64,000 nucleotides of DNA from Isoptericola halotolerans (GTDB lineage Bacteria > Actinomycetota > Actinomycetes > Actinomycetales > Cellulomonadaceae): contig NZ_JABEZU010000001.1 of NCBI RefSeq assembly GCF_013149785.1, positions 992,001-1,056,000 on the forward strand. The letters run 5' to 3'. The notes under the pieces were generated by a model. That model did no database searches and had not been told where the DNA came from. It saw only the letters and a list, made by a program, of their open reading frames with translations. Both the position numbers and the translations under genes were made by a program. Every line of letters begins with the position of its first letter. Position 1 is the first letter of the stretch. Positions 17,376 through 26,490 of this stretch are shown here, in pieces.

Positions 17376-17410
17376 CTGCAACTTGCTGTACGTTTACATA
17401 CGGCTTGCAG
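17376..17410 (+). promoter_or_regulatory. Inverted CTGCAA/TTGCAG motifs before alpha-amylase
   Basis: CTGCAA (17376-17381) and CTTGCAG (17404-17410) face each other across a likely -10 region (TTACATA). CTTGCAG motifs are known MalR/Reg1-type repressor sites before Streptomyces amylase genes. The same type of control is inferred here. Confidence 0.5.
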
Positions 17411-17502
17411 GCGTGTTTCCCTCGCCGCGCGAGCCGTCGACCCCGACGACGACGCCGGGGCACCCGGGTCCGACGGAGGGCCCCCGACGAAGGAGCGCAG
17501 CG

Positions 17503-19611
17503 ATGAAGCTCGCACGACGAACGCCCGCACGACGGCGATCACCGCGCCGCCGGACCCTGGCCGGGCTGACGGCCCTGTTCCTCGCCACCGGCGGCCTGCT
17601 CGGCACGGCAGGCCCGGCGACGGGCGAGACCTCGGTGCCCAGCCCGGTGGTGGACTCCCCGAACGGTCGGGGGAACGTCGTCCTCAACCTCTTCCAGTGG
17701 ACCTGGGACGCCGTGGCCGACGAGTGCACCAGCACCATCGGCCCGGCGGGCTTCGGCCACGTGCAGGTCTCGCCGCCGCAGGAGCACATCCGGGGCACCG
17801 AGTGGTGGACCTCCTACCAGCCGGTCAGCTACCGGATCGAGTCCAAGCTCGGCACCCGCGCCGAGTTCCAGCACATGGTGGACACCTGCGCCGACGCCGG
17901 CGTGGGGATCGTCGTGGACGCGGTCATCAATCACACCACCGGGGCGAACGTGGGGTCGGGCACGGGCGTGGCAGGCAGCCCCTACGGCCTCGACCACTTC
18001 CCGGGCCTGTACGGCGCGGCGGACTTCAACGACTGCCGGACGAACATCTCCGACTACCGCGACCGGTACCAGGTGCAGAACTGCCGCCTGCTGTCCCTGC
18101 AGGACCTGCGCACCGGCTCCGAGCACGTCCGGGACACCCTGGCCGCCTACTTCGACGACCTCCTCGGCATGGGCGTGTCGGGCTTCCGGATCGACGCCTC
18201 CAAGCACATGCCGGCCGCCGACCTGGAAGCGATCAAGGCCAGGTTGTCGGACCCGGACGTCTTCTGGGTGCACGAGGTCATCGGTGCCGCCGGCGAGCCG
18301 ATCCAGCCCTCGGAGTACCTCGGCAGCGGCGACTCGCACGAGTTCGACTACGCCCGTGAGCTCCGCGACCGCTTCGACGGGAGCATCAAGGACCTGCGCA
18401 CCATCGGTGACGGCAAGCTGCCCTCCGGCAGCGCGGGCGTCTTCGTCGACAACCACGACACCGAGCGCAACGGCGAGACGATGAACTACCGGTGGGGTGC
18501 GAAGTACACGCTGGCCAACACGTTCATGCTCTCGTGGCCCTACGGCTCGCCGACCGTCTACTCCGGCTACGAGTGGGACGACAAGGACGCGGGGCCGCCG
18601 GGAGCCACCAGCACCACCGTGCCCGCCGCCGACTGCTCCGCAGGCTGGACGTGCACGCAGCGCTGGACGGAGATCGTCGGGATGGTCGGCTTCCACAACG
18701 CCGTCGAGGGCACCCCGGTCACCAGCTGGTGGGACGACGGCGCCCACCACATCGCCTACGGACGGGGCGACGTGGGCTACGTGACGATCAACAACGCGGG
18801 ATCGGCCGTGACGCGCACCTACCAGACGTCGCTGCCGGCCGGGACGTACTGCGACGTCGTCGCCTCGACGGACTGCTCGCAGACGTACGACGTCTCGGCC
18901 GCGGGCACCTTCACCGCGACCGTGCCGTCCTACGGCGCGCTGGCGCTGCTGCCCGGCGAGCCCGCCGACCCCACCGACCCCACCGACCCTGAGGAGCCCG
19001 TCGAGCCCGGCGACGACGTGACGACCGTCTACTACTCGACCGACGCGGGGTGGGACGCGCACAAGATCCACTACCGGGTCGGCACCGGGGCGTGGACCGA
19101 GGTGCCCGGTGTGGACATGGACGCGGCCTGCACGGGCTGGGTAGCGCGCCAGGTCGACCTCGGCGGGGCCTCGGACCTCACCGCGGCGTTCAACGACGGT
19201 GCCGGCACCTGGGACAGCAACGGTGGCCAGGACTACGCGTTGTCCGGCCCGCACGTGGCGGTCGCCGCTGGTGCCGTGGTTCCGGGCAACCCGTGTGCGG
19301 ACTCCGGCTCGGGGGACGTGCAGGGCGGCACCTCGGTCGCGGTCGAGGCCACGACCGCCTGGGGCCAGGACGTCTACCTGGTGGGCAGCATCCCGGCGCT
19401 GGGGTCGTGGGCGCCCTCGGGCGGCATCCTGCTGTCGGCGGAGACCTACCCGGTCTGGCGGGCCTCGCTCGAGCTGCCCGCGGGGACCTCGTTCTCCTAC
19501 AAGTACGTCAAGATCGACGGCGCCGGGGGAGTCGTCTGGGAGAGCGGCGACGACCGTCGCGCCACGGTCGGCGACGACGGGACGCTGACGCTGGACGACA
19601 GCTGGCGGTAG
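17503..19611 (+). CDS. Secreted alpha-amylase with CBM25 and CBM20 starch-binding modules
   Basis: A 702-residue secreted GH13 enzyme that cuts starch. A signal peptide (residues 1 to about 42) precedes the catalytic barrel: VVDAVINH, GFRIDASKHM (nucleophile D231), VFWVHEVIG (acid/base E258) and FVDNHDTER (D319). An all-beta C domain follows to about residue 487. After a PTDPTDPEEP linker come a CBM25-like module (about 505-590) and a C-terminal CBM20 (about 605-702, with VYLVGSIPALGSWAP). GAAGGAG lies upstream of ATG 17503. Although next to the arabinan LacI gene, its promoter carries maltose-type rather than arabinan-type motifs. Confidence 0.93.
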   Translation: MKLARRTPARRRSPRRRTLAGLTALFLATGGLLGTAGPATGETSVPSPVVDSPNGRGNVVLNLFQWTWDAVADECTSTIGPAGFGHVQVSPPQEHIRGTEWWTSYQPVSYRIESKLGTRAEFQHMVDTCADAGVGIVVDAVINHTTGANVGSGTGVAGSPYGLDHFPGLYGAADFNDCRTNISDYRDRYQVQNCRLLSLQDLRTGSEHVRDTLAAYFDDLLGMGVSGFRIDASKHMPAADLEAIKARLSDPDVFWVHEVIGAAGEPIQPSEYLGSGDSHEFDYARELRDRFDGSIKDLRTIGDGKLPSGSAGVFVDNHDTERNGETMNYRWGAKYTLANTFMLSWPYGSPTVYSGYEWDDKDAGPPGATSTTVPAADCSAGWTCTQRWTEIVGMVGFHNAVEGTPVTSWWDDGAHHIAYGRGDVGYVTINNAGSAVTRTYQTSLPAGTYCDVVASTDCSQTYDVSAAGTFTATVPSYGALALLPGEPADPTDPTDPEEPVEPGDDVTTVYYSTDAGWDAHKIHYRVGTGAWTEVPGVDMDAACTGWVARQVDLGGASDLTAAFNDGAGTWDSNGGQDYALSGPHVAVAAGAVVPGNPCADSGSGDVQGGTSVAVEATTAWGQDVYLVGSIPALGSWAPSGGILLSAETYPVWRASLELPAGTSFSYKYVKIDGAGGVVWESGDDRRATVGDDGTLTLDDSWR

Positions 19612-19630
19612 ACCAGGGTGCGGGCGGGGG

Positions 19631-19665
19631 CGGTGCGTGAGGCCGGCAGGCGGCCTCACGCACCG
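19631..19665. terminator. Hairpin between convergent amylase and DUF624 genes
   Basis: CGGTGCGTGAGGCCG (19631-19645) pairs perfectly with 19651-19665 around a 5-nt loop, in the 58-nt gap between two converging genes. Confidence 0.75.
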
Positions 19666-19669
19666 CGCC

Positions 19670-20344
19670 TCAGCCCGGCAGGTCGTCGTCGAGGCGGTCC
19701 AGCCGGTCGTTCACGAGCCGACCGGTGGCCCACAGCGCGAACGAGACCCCGACCAGGACCGCTGCGAGGGGCATGAAGGTCCAGGCGATCCACACCACGA
19801 GCAGCACGACGAGCACGGCGAGGCTGGTCGCAGGACCGAGCAGCGGTGCCAGCAGGACGAACCGCCACGTCGGCCGGACCGGTCGGTCGTAGCGCAGCAG
19901 CACCCTCGGCCAGTAGGCCAGCATCACGGACGACCAGGCCAGGATCACCACGAGACCACCGAGCAGCACCGACCGTGCGGGGCCCTCCAGCAGGGTGACC
20001 GCCACCCCGTCGAACCACAGGAGCGTCGCCAGGACCCAGAACGGCGCGAACCGCGCGTTGGTGCGCCAGAAGCCCGCGCGCCAGGTCCGCCAGAACGTGC
20101 GCCACGGGGTCGGCTCGTCGGTCATCCGCTCCACGGCGGCGCTGCCCGCGCGCAGCGCCGGCCCGACGCCGAGCACGACCCCGCCGGCAAGCGTCCCCAG
20201 CACGACCATGACGTTGATCTCGATCAGCAGCGTCACCCAGCGCAGCACGAACATGACGCCGCCGGTCCATCCGGGCACCTCGGCGTCTGCGACCCGTTCG
20301 TTCACGGTCGCACGGGTCCCGCTGCGTCGTGGGTCGTGCGTCAC
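19670..20344 (-). CDS. DUF624 (YesL-like) membrane protein
   Basis: A 224-residue membrane protein with about five hydrophobic segments, of the YesL/DUF624 type, often found beside binding-protein sugar transporters for plant polysaccharide fragments. The role of the family is not established. GTG 20344 overlaps the GH43 stop by GTGA and is preceded by AAGGAGG, so it is coupled to GH43. It is the last gene of the five-gene minus-strand operon running from 25023. Confidence 0.85.
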   Translation of the reverse strand: MTHDPRRSGTRATVNERVADAEVPGWTGGVMFVLRWVTLLIEINVMVVLGTLAGGVVLGVGPALRAGSAAVERMTDEPTPWRTFWRTWRAGFWRTNARFAPFWVLATLLWFDGVAVTLLEGPARSVLLGGLVVILAWSSVMLAYWPRVLLRYDRPVRPTWRFVLLAPLLGPATSLAVLVVLLVVWIAWTFMPLAAVLVGVSFALWATGRLVNDRLDRLDDDLPG

Positions 20345-21741
20345 GAGCCTCCTTCGCCGAGCCGGGTGGCGAGTACCACCCGGGAGCTCTCGCCGAGCGC
20401 GGTCAGGACCAGGGCGGGCCGGTCGCGCACGGCGTCCCACCCAGGATGCACGACGGCGGAGAACCGTGCGTCGTCGTCCCCCCGCCAGACGAAGCGCCCG
20501 GCCCCGAGGGAAGCCACGTCGTGGCGCGCGTCGAGCTCGCGCACCACGCCCTCCTGGACCCGCGTCGGGTCGGCGCCGGGCTCGAGCACCTCCCAGGTCC
20601 CTTCGAGCACCGCGGGATCCGTGGGCCACGTGGACGCGTCGTCGCACTCCCGGGAGGCACCCGCCCAGGGCTGCGGGCTGACCAACGGCCACCCGTCGTG
20701 CGTCCAGACCAGGCGTCGCAGCTGCAGCCGGTGCTCGGTGGGCGCGTCGGCGTCGCGCACGTGGTGCACGAAGGTCTGCCGGGTGCCGCCGTCGGGCAGC
20801 GTCTCGGTGAGCACGGAGCCGTGGCCGGGGGCGAGGATCCCCGGCCCGTCCCCGAGGCGGTGTCCGCTGAGCACCGGGACGCCCACCGTCCAGGGAGCGG
20901 CCTCGAGGTCGGTCATGAGGTTCCCGAGCCGGTCGCGGAACGGACCCGTCACGGCGTCGCCGACGGCGGCGCGCACGTGATAGCTGGCGGCGAGCGAGTC
21001 GTAGGACACCAGCAGCGCCCAGCCGCCGTCCGGTCGTGGCAGGACGAAGGCACCCTCGACGGCGCCGTTGTCGACATGGGGTGCGCGCCGTGCCACGAGG
21101 ACGCCAGGGTGCTCGGTGAGCCCGCCGGGCTCCGCGGAGCGCGCGGCGGACTCTGCCACGTGCCCGGACACCGGGTCGAGCGGCAGCACGTGGATCCCGC
21201 CGAAGAACGAGCCGTAGACCAACCACTGCCTCGAGCCGTCGTCGACGACGTTGGCGTCGATCGCGTTGGGGTGCCCGACGCCGGCCGGCGGGTCGTGGTG
21301 CTCGGAGGACACGACGAGCCCGCCGTCCCGCCACGGACCGGCAGGGTGCGGTGCGACGGCGAGGCCGATCGCCGAGCGGCGGGAGCCGAACGACGAGGCG
21401 GAGTAGTACATGCGCCAGCCGTCGCCGCCCGGGGCGCGGACGACGTCGGGGGCCCAGAGGCCCTGGGCGCCGGCCCAGTCGGCGGCCGCGGCCGGGACGC
21501 CGTCGAGGGCCCAGCCGTGGAACGTCCAGTCGACGAGGTCGTGCGAGCGTCGCACCTGCACACCGGCACGGACCGGCCCGTCGGAGCGGGCGTCGGTCGA
21601 GAAGCACCAGTAGGTGCCGTCGTCGTCGCGGACGACGGTGGGGTCGTGGACGTGCCGTCCTGCCCAGGAGGCGGTCTCGGGCACGGGTGCGACCGGCCCC
21701 CCGTCGGTCAGCCCGACGGGGGGCGTACGGAGCTCGGCCAT
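20341..21741 (-). CDS. Intracellular GH43 arabinanase/arabinofuranosidase
   Basis: A 466-residue GH43 enzyme lacking a signal peptide. The catalytic set is visible as Asp 33 in HVHDPTV, Asp in NAIDANVV and Glu in VEGAFVL; QGLWAPDVVRAPGGDGWRMYY is typical of the arabinan-active branch. An extra beta domain follows from about residue 345, like the C-terminal domain of endo-arabinanases. It starts 2 nt from the upstream permease stop and overlaps the DUF624 start, so it is transcribed with the importer and probably acts on imported arabino-oligosaccharides. Confidence 0.88.
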   Translation of the reverse strand: MAELRTPPVGLTDGGPVAPVPETASWAGRHVHDPTVVRDDDGTYWCFSTDARSDGPVRAGVQVRRSHDLVDWTFHGWALDGVPAAAADWAGAQGLWAPDVVRAPGGDGWRMYYSASSFGSRRSAIGLAVAPHPAGPWRDGGLVVSSEHHDPPAGVGHPNAIDANVVDDGSRQWLVYGSFFGGIHVLPLDPVSGHVAESAARSAEPGGLTEHPGVLVARRAPHVDNGAVEGAFVLPRPDGGWALLVSYDSLAASYHVRAAVGDAVTGPFRDRLGNLMTDLEAAPWTVGVPVLSGHRLGDGPGILAPGHGSVLTETLPDGGTRQTFVHHVRDADAPTEHRLQLRRLVWTHDGWPLVSPQPWAGASRECDDASTWPTDPAVLEGTWEVLEPGADPTRVQEGVVRELDARHDVASLGAGRFVWRGDDDARFSAVVHPGWDAVRDRPALVLTALGESSRVVLATRLGEGGS

Positions 21742-21742
21742 G

Positions 21743-22609
21743 TCAGCCCTTGGACCCGGTGAGCGCGATCGACTCGATGATCTGCCGCTGGAAGATCAGG
21801 AAGACGACGACGATGGGCAGCAGCGCGACGACGGAGGCGCCCATGATGAGGGGGTAGTCGCGCTGGGTGGCGTACTGCACGTTCATGTTGGCGATGACCA
21901 CCTGCAGGGTCTGCCGCTCGGGGGTGCGCAGGTACAGGATCGGGGCGAGGTAGTCGTTCCACACCGCCATGAACCACAGGATGAACTGTGCGGCGACGGC
22001 GGGCCGGATGATCGGGAAGATCATCCGCCAGAAGATCTGCCAGAACGACGCGCCGTCGATCTTGGCCGCCTCGATGAGCGAGTTCGGCACGCTCTCGAGG
22101 TACTGCCGCAGGAAGAAGATGACGATGATGTTGCCGAACACGGCCGGCACGATCAGCGGCAGCAGGGTGTCGACCCAGCCGATCCGCGCGAAGATGACGA
22201 ACTGCGGGATCATGAGGGTCGGGAACGGGATCATGATGCCGGTCAGCAGACCGATGAAGATCGCGTTGCGGTACGGCAGGCGCATCTTGGCGATCGAGAA
22301 CGCCGCCAGGGAGCAGGTCAGCGTGCCGAGGATGGTGACGGAGAACGTCACGATCGCGGAGTTGGCGAAACCGGACAGGATGTAGGAGTTCTCCCACATC
22401 CGCACGTAGGTGTCCCACTGGGGGACCTCCGGGATCCACACCGGCGGCAGGGCGAAGACCTCGAGCTGGGTCTTCAGGGACGTGGACAGCATCCACAGCA
22501 GCGGGGCGAGCATGAAGATCGCGCCGGACGCCAGGACGATCCACACGACGGTGTCGGTGATCCGGGTGCGTGCCGTGCGGCTGAGGTCCATGGTGGTGGT
22601 CGAGCTCAT
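21743..22609 (-). CDS. Sugar ABC permease, CUT1 class (MalG-like)
   Basis: A 288-residue permease with six membrane helices and the conserved EAA loop, seen as SLIEAAKIDGASFWQIFWRM. GGGAGA lies before ATG 22609; an in-frame GTG-rich extension upstream overlaps the other permease and is not used. It pairs with the MalF-like protein encoded just upstream. The operon encodes no ATPase. Confidence 0.92.
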   Translation of the reverse strand: MSSTTTMDLSRTARTRITDTVVWIVLASGAIFMLAPLLWMLSTSLKTQLEVFALPPVWIPEVPQWDTYVRMWENSYILSGFANSAIVTFSVTILGTLTCSLAAFSIAKMRLPYRNAIFIGLLTGIMIPFPTLMIPQFVIFARIGWVDTLLPLIVPAVFGNIIVIFFLRQYLESVPNSLIEAAKIDGASFWQIFWRMIFPIIRPAVAAQFILWFMAVWNDYLAPILYLRTPERQTLQVVIANMNVQYATQRDYPLIMGASVVALLPIVVVFLIFQRQIIESIALTGSKG

Positions 22610-22626
22610 GAGTTGTCTCCCTGGCC

Positions 22627-23601
22627 TCAGTCGAGAACGAAGCTGTTGCGCTTGTTCAGCCGGAACTGGATGAGCGTGATGATGAAGATCAGGATCCCCA
22701 GGACGATCGCCATCGAGGTCGCGTACCCCATCTGCTGGTACTGGAACGCCTGGCGCCAGATGTGGAACACCGCCGACGCCGTCGAGTACTCGGGTCCGCC
22801 GCCGGGGGTCATGATCTGGATCTCGGCGAAGATCTGCGCGCTCGCGATGATCTGGGTGACCACGAGGAAGAAGGTCACGGGGCGCACCATCGGCAGGGTG
22901 ATCGCGCGGAACCGCTGCCAGGCACCCGCACCGTCGAGCTCGGCGGCCTCGAGGAGGGACCGGGGCACGGCCTGGATGGCGGCGAGGTACAGCAGCATCG
23001 AGTAGCCCAGGCCCTTCCACACCATCATGACCACGATGGCGGGCTTCGACCACGTCGCGTCGGAGAGCCAGTTGGGCCCGTCGATGCCGATCATGGCGAG
23101 GAACTGGTTGACCAGCCCGAAGTCACCGTTGTAGGCCCACTGCCACAGGATCGCGATGGCGGCGATGGAGCAGATGACGGGGACGTAGTAGATGGTCCGG
23201 AAGACGGTCAGGCCCACGAGCCGGCGGTTCATCGCCAGGGCGAGCGCCAGGGCGAGCGCCAGACCGATCGGGATGCCGAGCAGGTAGAAGATCGTGTTCC
23301 ACATCGACTGGTGGAAGCGCTCGTCGCCCAGCAGGGTGACATAGTTCTGCAGCCCGATGAACTCCATCGCGCCCAGCCCGTTCCACCGGGTGAACGAGGC
23401 GTACAGGGCGAACAGCACGGGGTACAGGATGAAGAGCAGGTATCCGAGCACGGGCAGCGCCACGAAGGCGAGCGCCCACTTCTGCTCGGAGCGGTGCAGC
23501 CGCGACGACCCTTCGCCGAGCGGGGCCTTCTTGCGTCGGGCGCCCTTCATGCGCGCCGCGGTGGCCAGCCCGGTCGTGGCCGGGGTAGCGGTGGAGGTCA
23601 T
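22627..23601 (-). CDS. Sugar ABC permease, CUT1 class (MalF-like)
   Basis: A 324-residue permease with a basic N-terminal tail, six helices and the EAA motif LLEAAELDGAGAWQRFRAI. ATG 23601 has GAAGGAG upstream. It forms the heterodimeric channel with the MalG-like protein for the lipoprotein encoded at 23674-25023. Confidence 0.92.
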   Translation of the reverse strand: MTSTATPATTGLATAARMKGARRKKAPLGEGSSRLHRSEQKWALAFVALPVLGYLLFILYPVLFALYASFTRWNGLGAMEFIGLQNYVTLLGDERFHQSMWNTIFYLLGIPIGLALALALALAMNRRLVGLTVFRTIYYVPVICSIAAIAILWQWAYNGDFGLVNQFLAMIGIDGPNWLSDATWSKPAIVVMMVWKGLGYSMLLYLAAIQAVPRSLLEAAELDGAGAWQRFRAITLPMVRPVTFFLVVTQIIASAQIFAEIQIMTPGGGPEYSTASAVFHIWRQAFQYQQMGYATSMAIVLGILIFIITLIQFRLNKRNSFVLD

Positions 23602-23673
23602 CGCAGACTCCTTCGTCCAAGTCGTACGGACCGGGTGCGGCCGCCGGACCGGCGGCCGCACCCGGAGGTGGTG

Positions 23674-25023
23674 TCAGTCGTTCTGCGCGTTCTGCTCCGC
23701 AGCGCGGGCAGCGTCCTCGTTGGACTGGTCGAGGAGAGCCTGCATGCGGGGCTGGACCTCGGCGAGGTACTCGTCGGCGGGACGGACCCCGTCGACGACC
23801 GGCTGGATGTCCACCCAGAGCTCGTCGTACCAGGCGGCACCGTAGGTGAAGGCGGCCGGCATGGCACGTCCGTAGTCCTCGGCGATGTCGAGGAACTCCT
23901 GGCGGTTGGCCGGCTGTGCGTCGGGCTCGGCGGCCCACTCCTGGGCCGTGTCGATCCGGTTCGGGATCTGGATGTTGGCGTCGATGAGCGTCTCCTGGGC
24001 GGCCTCGTCCGTGGAGAGGTACGTGACCAGCTGGACGGCCTCGTCCGGCATGTCGGACGTCGCGGAGACGCCGATGCCGAGGGAGCCGACCCAGGCGGCG
24101 GTCTCACCGGTGGAGCCGACGGGCCAGGGCATGAGGTCGTACTCGAAGTCCAGCTCGTTGTAGACGCTCATGTCCCACGGCCCCACGGGGAAGAACGCGA
24201 TCTCACCAGCCATGAAGCGCTGGTAGGTGTCGAGCGTCTGCGCCTGCTCGGGGTTCGGGGTGACCCCGTGGACCGTGGTCAGGTCGGTGAAGTACTGCAG
24301 CGCCTCGGCGAACTCCGGGGTGTCGACGGTGACCTCGGTGCGGTCCTCGTTCGTCCAGTCGCCGCCGTTGCTCCACACGAACGACTGCAGGTTCCACTGG
24401 ACGTTGAGCCCGGTGCCCCACTGGTCGACCTCGCCGTCGCCGTCGGTGTCGACGGTGACCTCCTTCAGGATCTCGAGCCAGTCGTCCCAGGCCAGGGGGA
24501 CGTCCGGGTCGGGGCGCTCGACGCCGGCCTCCTCGAGCATGGTGGCGTTGTAGCCGAAGGCGAACGGGCCGATGTCCTTGGGCAGGCCGTACAGCCGGCC
24601 CTCCGGAGTGCCCTGGAGGGTCCCGTCGTAGCGGTAGGAGTCGACGCCGTAGTCCCAGATGTTGTCGAGGTCGACGCCGAGCTCGTCCACGGCGTCCGTG
24701 ATGTCCAGGAGGATGCCCTCGTTGACGTACGCCTGCAGGTTGGCCTGCTCGATGTAGAACACGTCCGGCACCTGGTTCCCGGCGATCGACGCCTGGAGCT
24801 GTGTCGCGTAGTTGTCGGGGTCGGAGACGACGACCTCGACGTCGACCCCGGTGTCCTCGGTGAAGCGGTCGATGGCTGCCTGGTAGGCGGCCTTCTCGTC
24901 GTCACCGCCTCGGAACATGAAGGTGAGGCCGTCGGACGATCCGCCACCACCGGTGCTGCACGCGGCAGTGCCGGCGACGACGAGCCCGGCGACGACGCCG
25001 GCGGTCAGGCGTGACTTCTTCAT
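23674..25023 (-). CDS. Sugar ABC substrate-binding lipoprotein, CUT1 class
   Basis: A 449-residue extracellular solute-binding protein (family 1). The signal peptide ends at TAAC with the lipidated Cys at residue 22. The mature protein has the usual oligosaccharide-binding layout (VPDVFYIEQANLQAYVNEG; GEIAFFPVGPW). GH43 enzymes lie on both sides and arabinan operators precede it, so arabino-oligosaccharides are the likely ligand. It is the first gene of the operon SBP, MalF, MalG, GH43, DUF624. Confidence 0.92.
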   Translation of the reverse strand: MKKSRLTAGVVAGLVVAGTAACSTGGGGSSDGLTFMFRGGDDEKAAYQAAIDRFTEDTGVDVEVVVSDPDNYATQLQASIAGNQVPDVFYIEQANLQAYVNEGILLDITDAVDELGVDLDNIWDYGVDSYRYDGTLQGTPEGRLYGLPKDIGPFAFGYNATMLEEAGVERPDPDVPLAWDDWLEILKEVTVDTDGDGEVDQWGTGLNVQWNLQSFVWSNGGDWTNEDRTEVTVDTPEFAEALQYFTDLTTVHGVTPNPEQAQTLDTYQRFMAGEIAFFPVGPWDMSVYNELDFEYDLMPWPVGSTGETAAWVGSLGIGVSATSDMPDEAVQLVTYLSTDEAAQETLIDANIQIPNRIDTAQEWAAEPDAQPANRQEFLDIAEDYGRAMPAAFTYGAAWYDELWVDIQPVVDGVRPADEYLAEVQPRMQALLDQSNEDAARAAEQNAQND

Positions 25024-25086
25024 CACGGGTCCTCTCGTTGAGCCTTGAGCGGCGGCCCGGTGCTGACGATAGGAGCCGGTCCGCTT

Positions 25087-25098
25087 TACATCGATGGA
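25087..25098 (+). promoter_or_regulatory. Arabinan-regulon operator, variant TACATCGATGGA
   Basis: It lies 64 nt before the start of the minus-strand binding-protein gene. It matches the operator consensus at 10 of 12 positions and includes a CATCGATG palindrome. Confidence 0.55.
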
Positions 25099-25165
25099 GA
25101 GCCACCGACGGGAGCAACGGTCGCACGCCCGGCCCGGCGTGGTCAAGTGGCCACGGTCACAGGTA

Positions 25166-25177
25166 TACAACGATGAA
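25166..25177 (+). promoter_or_regulatory. Arabinan-regulon operator, variant TACAACGATGAA
   Basis: The middle of three sites in the 234-nt divergent promoter region, 58 nt before the next copy. It differs from the GH51 site at one base. Confidence 0.6.
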
Positions 25178-25223
25178 GAAGTCGCTTGACCCTCCCGTGG
25201 CCCAGGAGGCACGATCATTCGTC

Positions 25224-25235
25224 TACAACGATGTA
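25224..25235 (+). promoter_or_regulatory. Arabinan-regulon operator TACAACGATGTA
   Basis: Identical to the site between GH51 and LacI (16082-16093). It lies 23 nt before the endo-arabinanase start, where bound repressor would block transcription. Confidence 0.7.
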
Positions 25236-25257
25236 TCGACGATCGAGGGGACACACC

Positions 25258-26397
25258 ATGGTGAGCGACGACGCCGCCCGCCCGTCCGCGGGCCCAGGCT
25301 CCCGGGACAGCGACCCGACCACCCGGCCTGCCGAGCAGGACACCCCCTCCGGACCCACCGGTGCCCGCCCGCCGCGCCGCCGTCGTGCGCTGGTCCTGCT
25401 GCTCGCCGGTGTCGGCCTCCTGGCGGTCGCCGCCGTCGTCGCGATCCTCGTGCTCCGCCCGGGCTCCGGGCCGCGCGAGCTGGAGCTCACCGGTGACCTG
25501 GCCACCCACGACCCGGCGCTGGTGGTCGGCCAGGAGGGCGAGCCCTGGTTCGTCTACTCGACCGGTGACCCGGGCCGCGGTCTCGGCGCGCCCATGGTGC
25601 ACCGCTCCGACGACGACGGCGCCACCTGGGAGCGGGTCGGCCCGGCCTGGGAGGCGAGCGAGGACCCGCAGTGGGTGCGCGACTCGATCGACGGCGTCGA
25701 GCACTACTGGGCGCCCGAGCTGTTCGAGCACGACGGCACCTGGTACCTCTACTACTCGGCGTCGACGTTCGGGTCGAACACGTCCGCGATCGGGCTGGCC
25801 ACCTCGCCGACCCTCGACCCCGCCGACCCGGACTACGGCTGGACGCACCAGGGGCCGGTGTGGCGCTCGCAGGCGGGCGAGACGAACTACAACGCCATCG
25901 ACCCGGGCATCGTGGAGGACGCCGACGGCGATCCGTGGATGTTCTTCGGGTCGTTCTGGGGCGGGATCCAGGTCGTCCCGCTCGAGTGGCCGTCCGGGAT
26001 GCCGGCGCAGGGCGCCGAACCGGTCGTGGTCGCCACCCGCTCCGGGGTGCCCGAGAACCAGATCGAGGCACCGTTCGTGGTCGAGCGCGACGGGTACTTC
26101 TACCTGTTCGTCTCGTGGGGCAAGTGCTGCTCCGGCACCGACTCGACCTACTCGATCCACGTGGGCCGCTCCCCGAGCGTCACCGGCCCCTTCCTCGACG
26201 CCGACGGCAAGGACATGGCCCGCGGCGGCGGGACACGGGTGCTGGGGACCGACGGGTCGATGATCGGCCCCGGCGGGCAGTCGCTCGACCAGGGTCACCT
26301 GGCCTACCACTACTACGACGGCGACGCGGGCGGCATGTTCCGGCTCGCGATCACCGAGCTCGACTGGGTGGACGGGTGGCCGGTCGCCGTGCCGTGA
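25258..26397 (+). CDS. Membrane-anchored GH43 endo-arabinanase
   Basis: A 379-residue protein: a Pro-rich cytoplasmic tail, one membrane anchor (about residues 43-66), then an extracellular GH43 domain. D85 in ATHDPALV, Asp in NAIDPGIVED and Glu in NQIEAPFVVERDG form the catalytic set. HYWAPELF, MFFGSFWGGI and WGKCC are marks of endo-1,5-alpha-L-arabinanases. The gene is divergent from the importer operon, with three copies of the shared operator between them. It would cut arabinan at the cell surface and feed the importer. Confidence 0.92.
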   Translation: MVSDDAARPSAGPGSRDSDPTTRPAEQDTPSGPTGARPPRRRRALVLLLAGVGLLAVAAVVAILVLRPGSGPRELELTGDLATHDPALVVGQEGEPWFVYSTGDPGRGLGAPMVHRSDDDGATWERVGPAWEASEDPQWVRDSIDGVEHYWAPELFEHDGTWYLYYSASTFGSNTSAIGLATSPTLDPADPDYGWTHQGPVWRSQAGETNYNAIDPGIVEDADGDPWMFFGSFWGGIQVVPLEWPSGMPAQGAEPVVVATRSGVPENQIEAPFVVERDGYFYLFVSWGKCCSGTDSTYSIHVGRSPSVTGPFLDADGKDMARGGGTRVLGTDGSMIGPGGQSLDQGHLAYHYYDGDAGGMFRLAITELDWVDGWPVAVP

Positions 26398-26414
26398 GCC
26401 TTGGTAGTATCGCC

Positions 26415-26490
26415 ACGTCGCGACTGGCGTACAGGTGGATCACCACCGGGGAGCGACGCGCTGTGCTGACGACGGGTCGGTCGCCTGGGC
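26415..26490 (+). promoter_or_regulatory. ZTP riboswitch (pfl motif) upstream of glyA
   Basis: The leader contains the conserved pfl-motif landmarks in order: CGCGACTGGCG, a GGTGG/CCACC stem, CCGGGGAGCGACG closing the first helix, and a downstream CGCCTGGGC. This class senses ZTP/ZMP, the signal of low 10-formyl-THF, and commonly precedes glyA and folD. A TAGTAT -10-like box lies just upstream (26405-26410). Confidence 0.88.
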
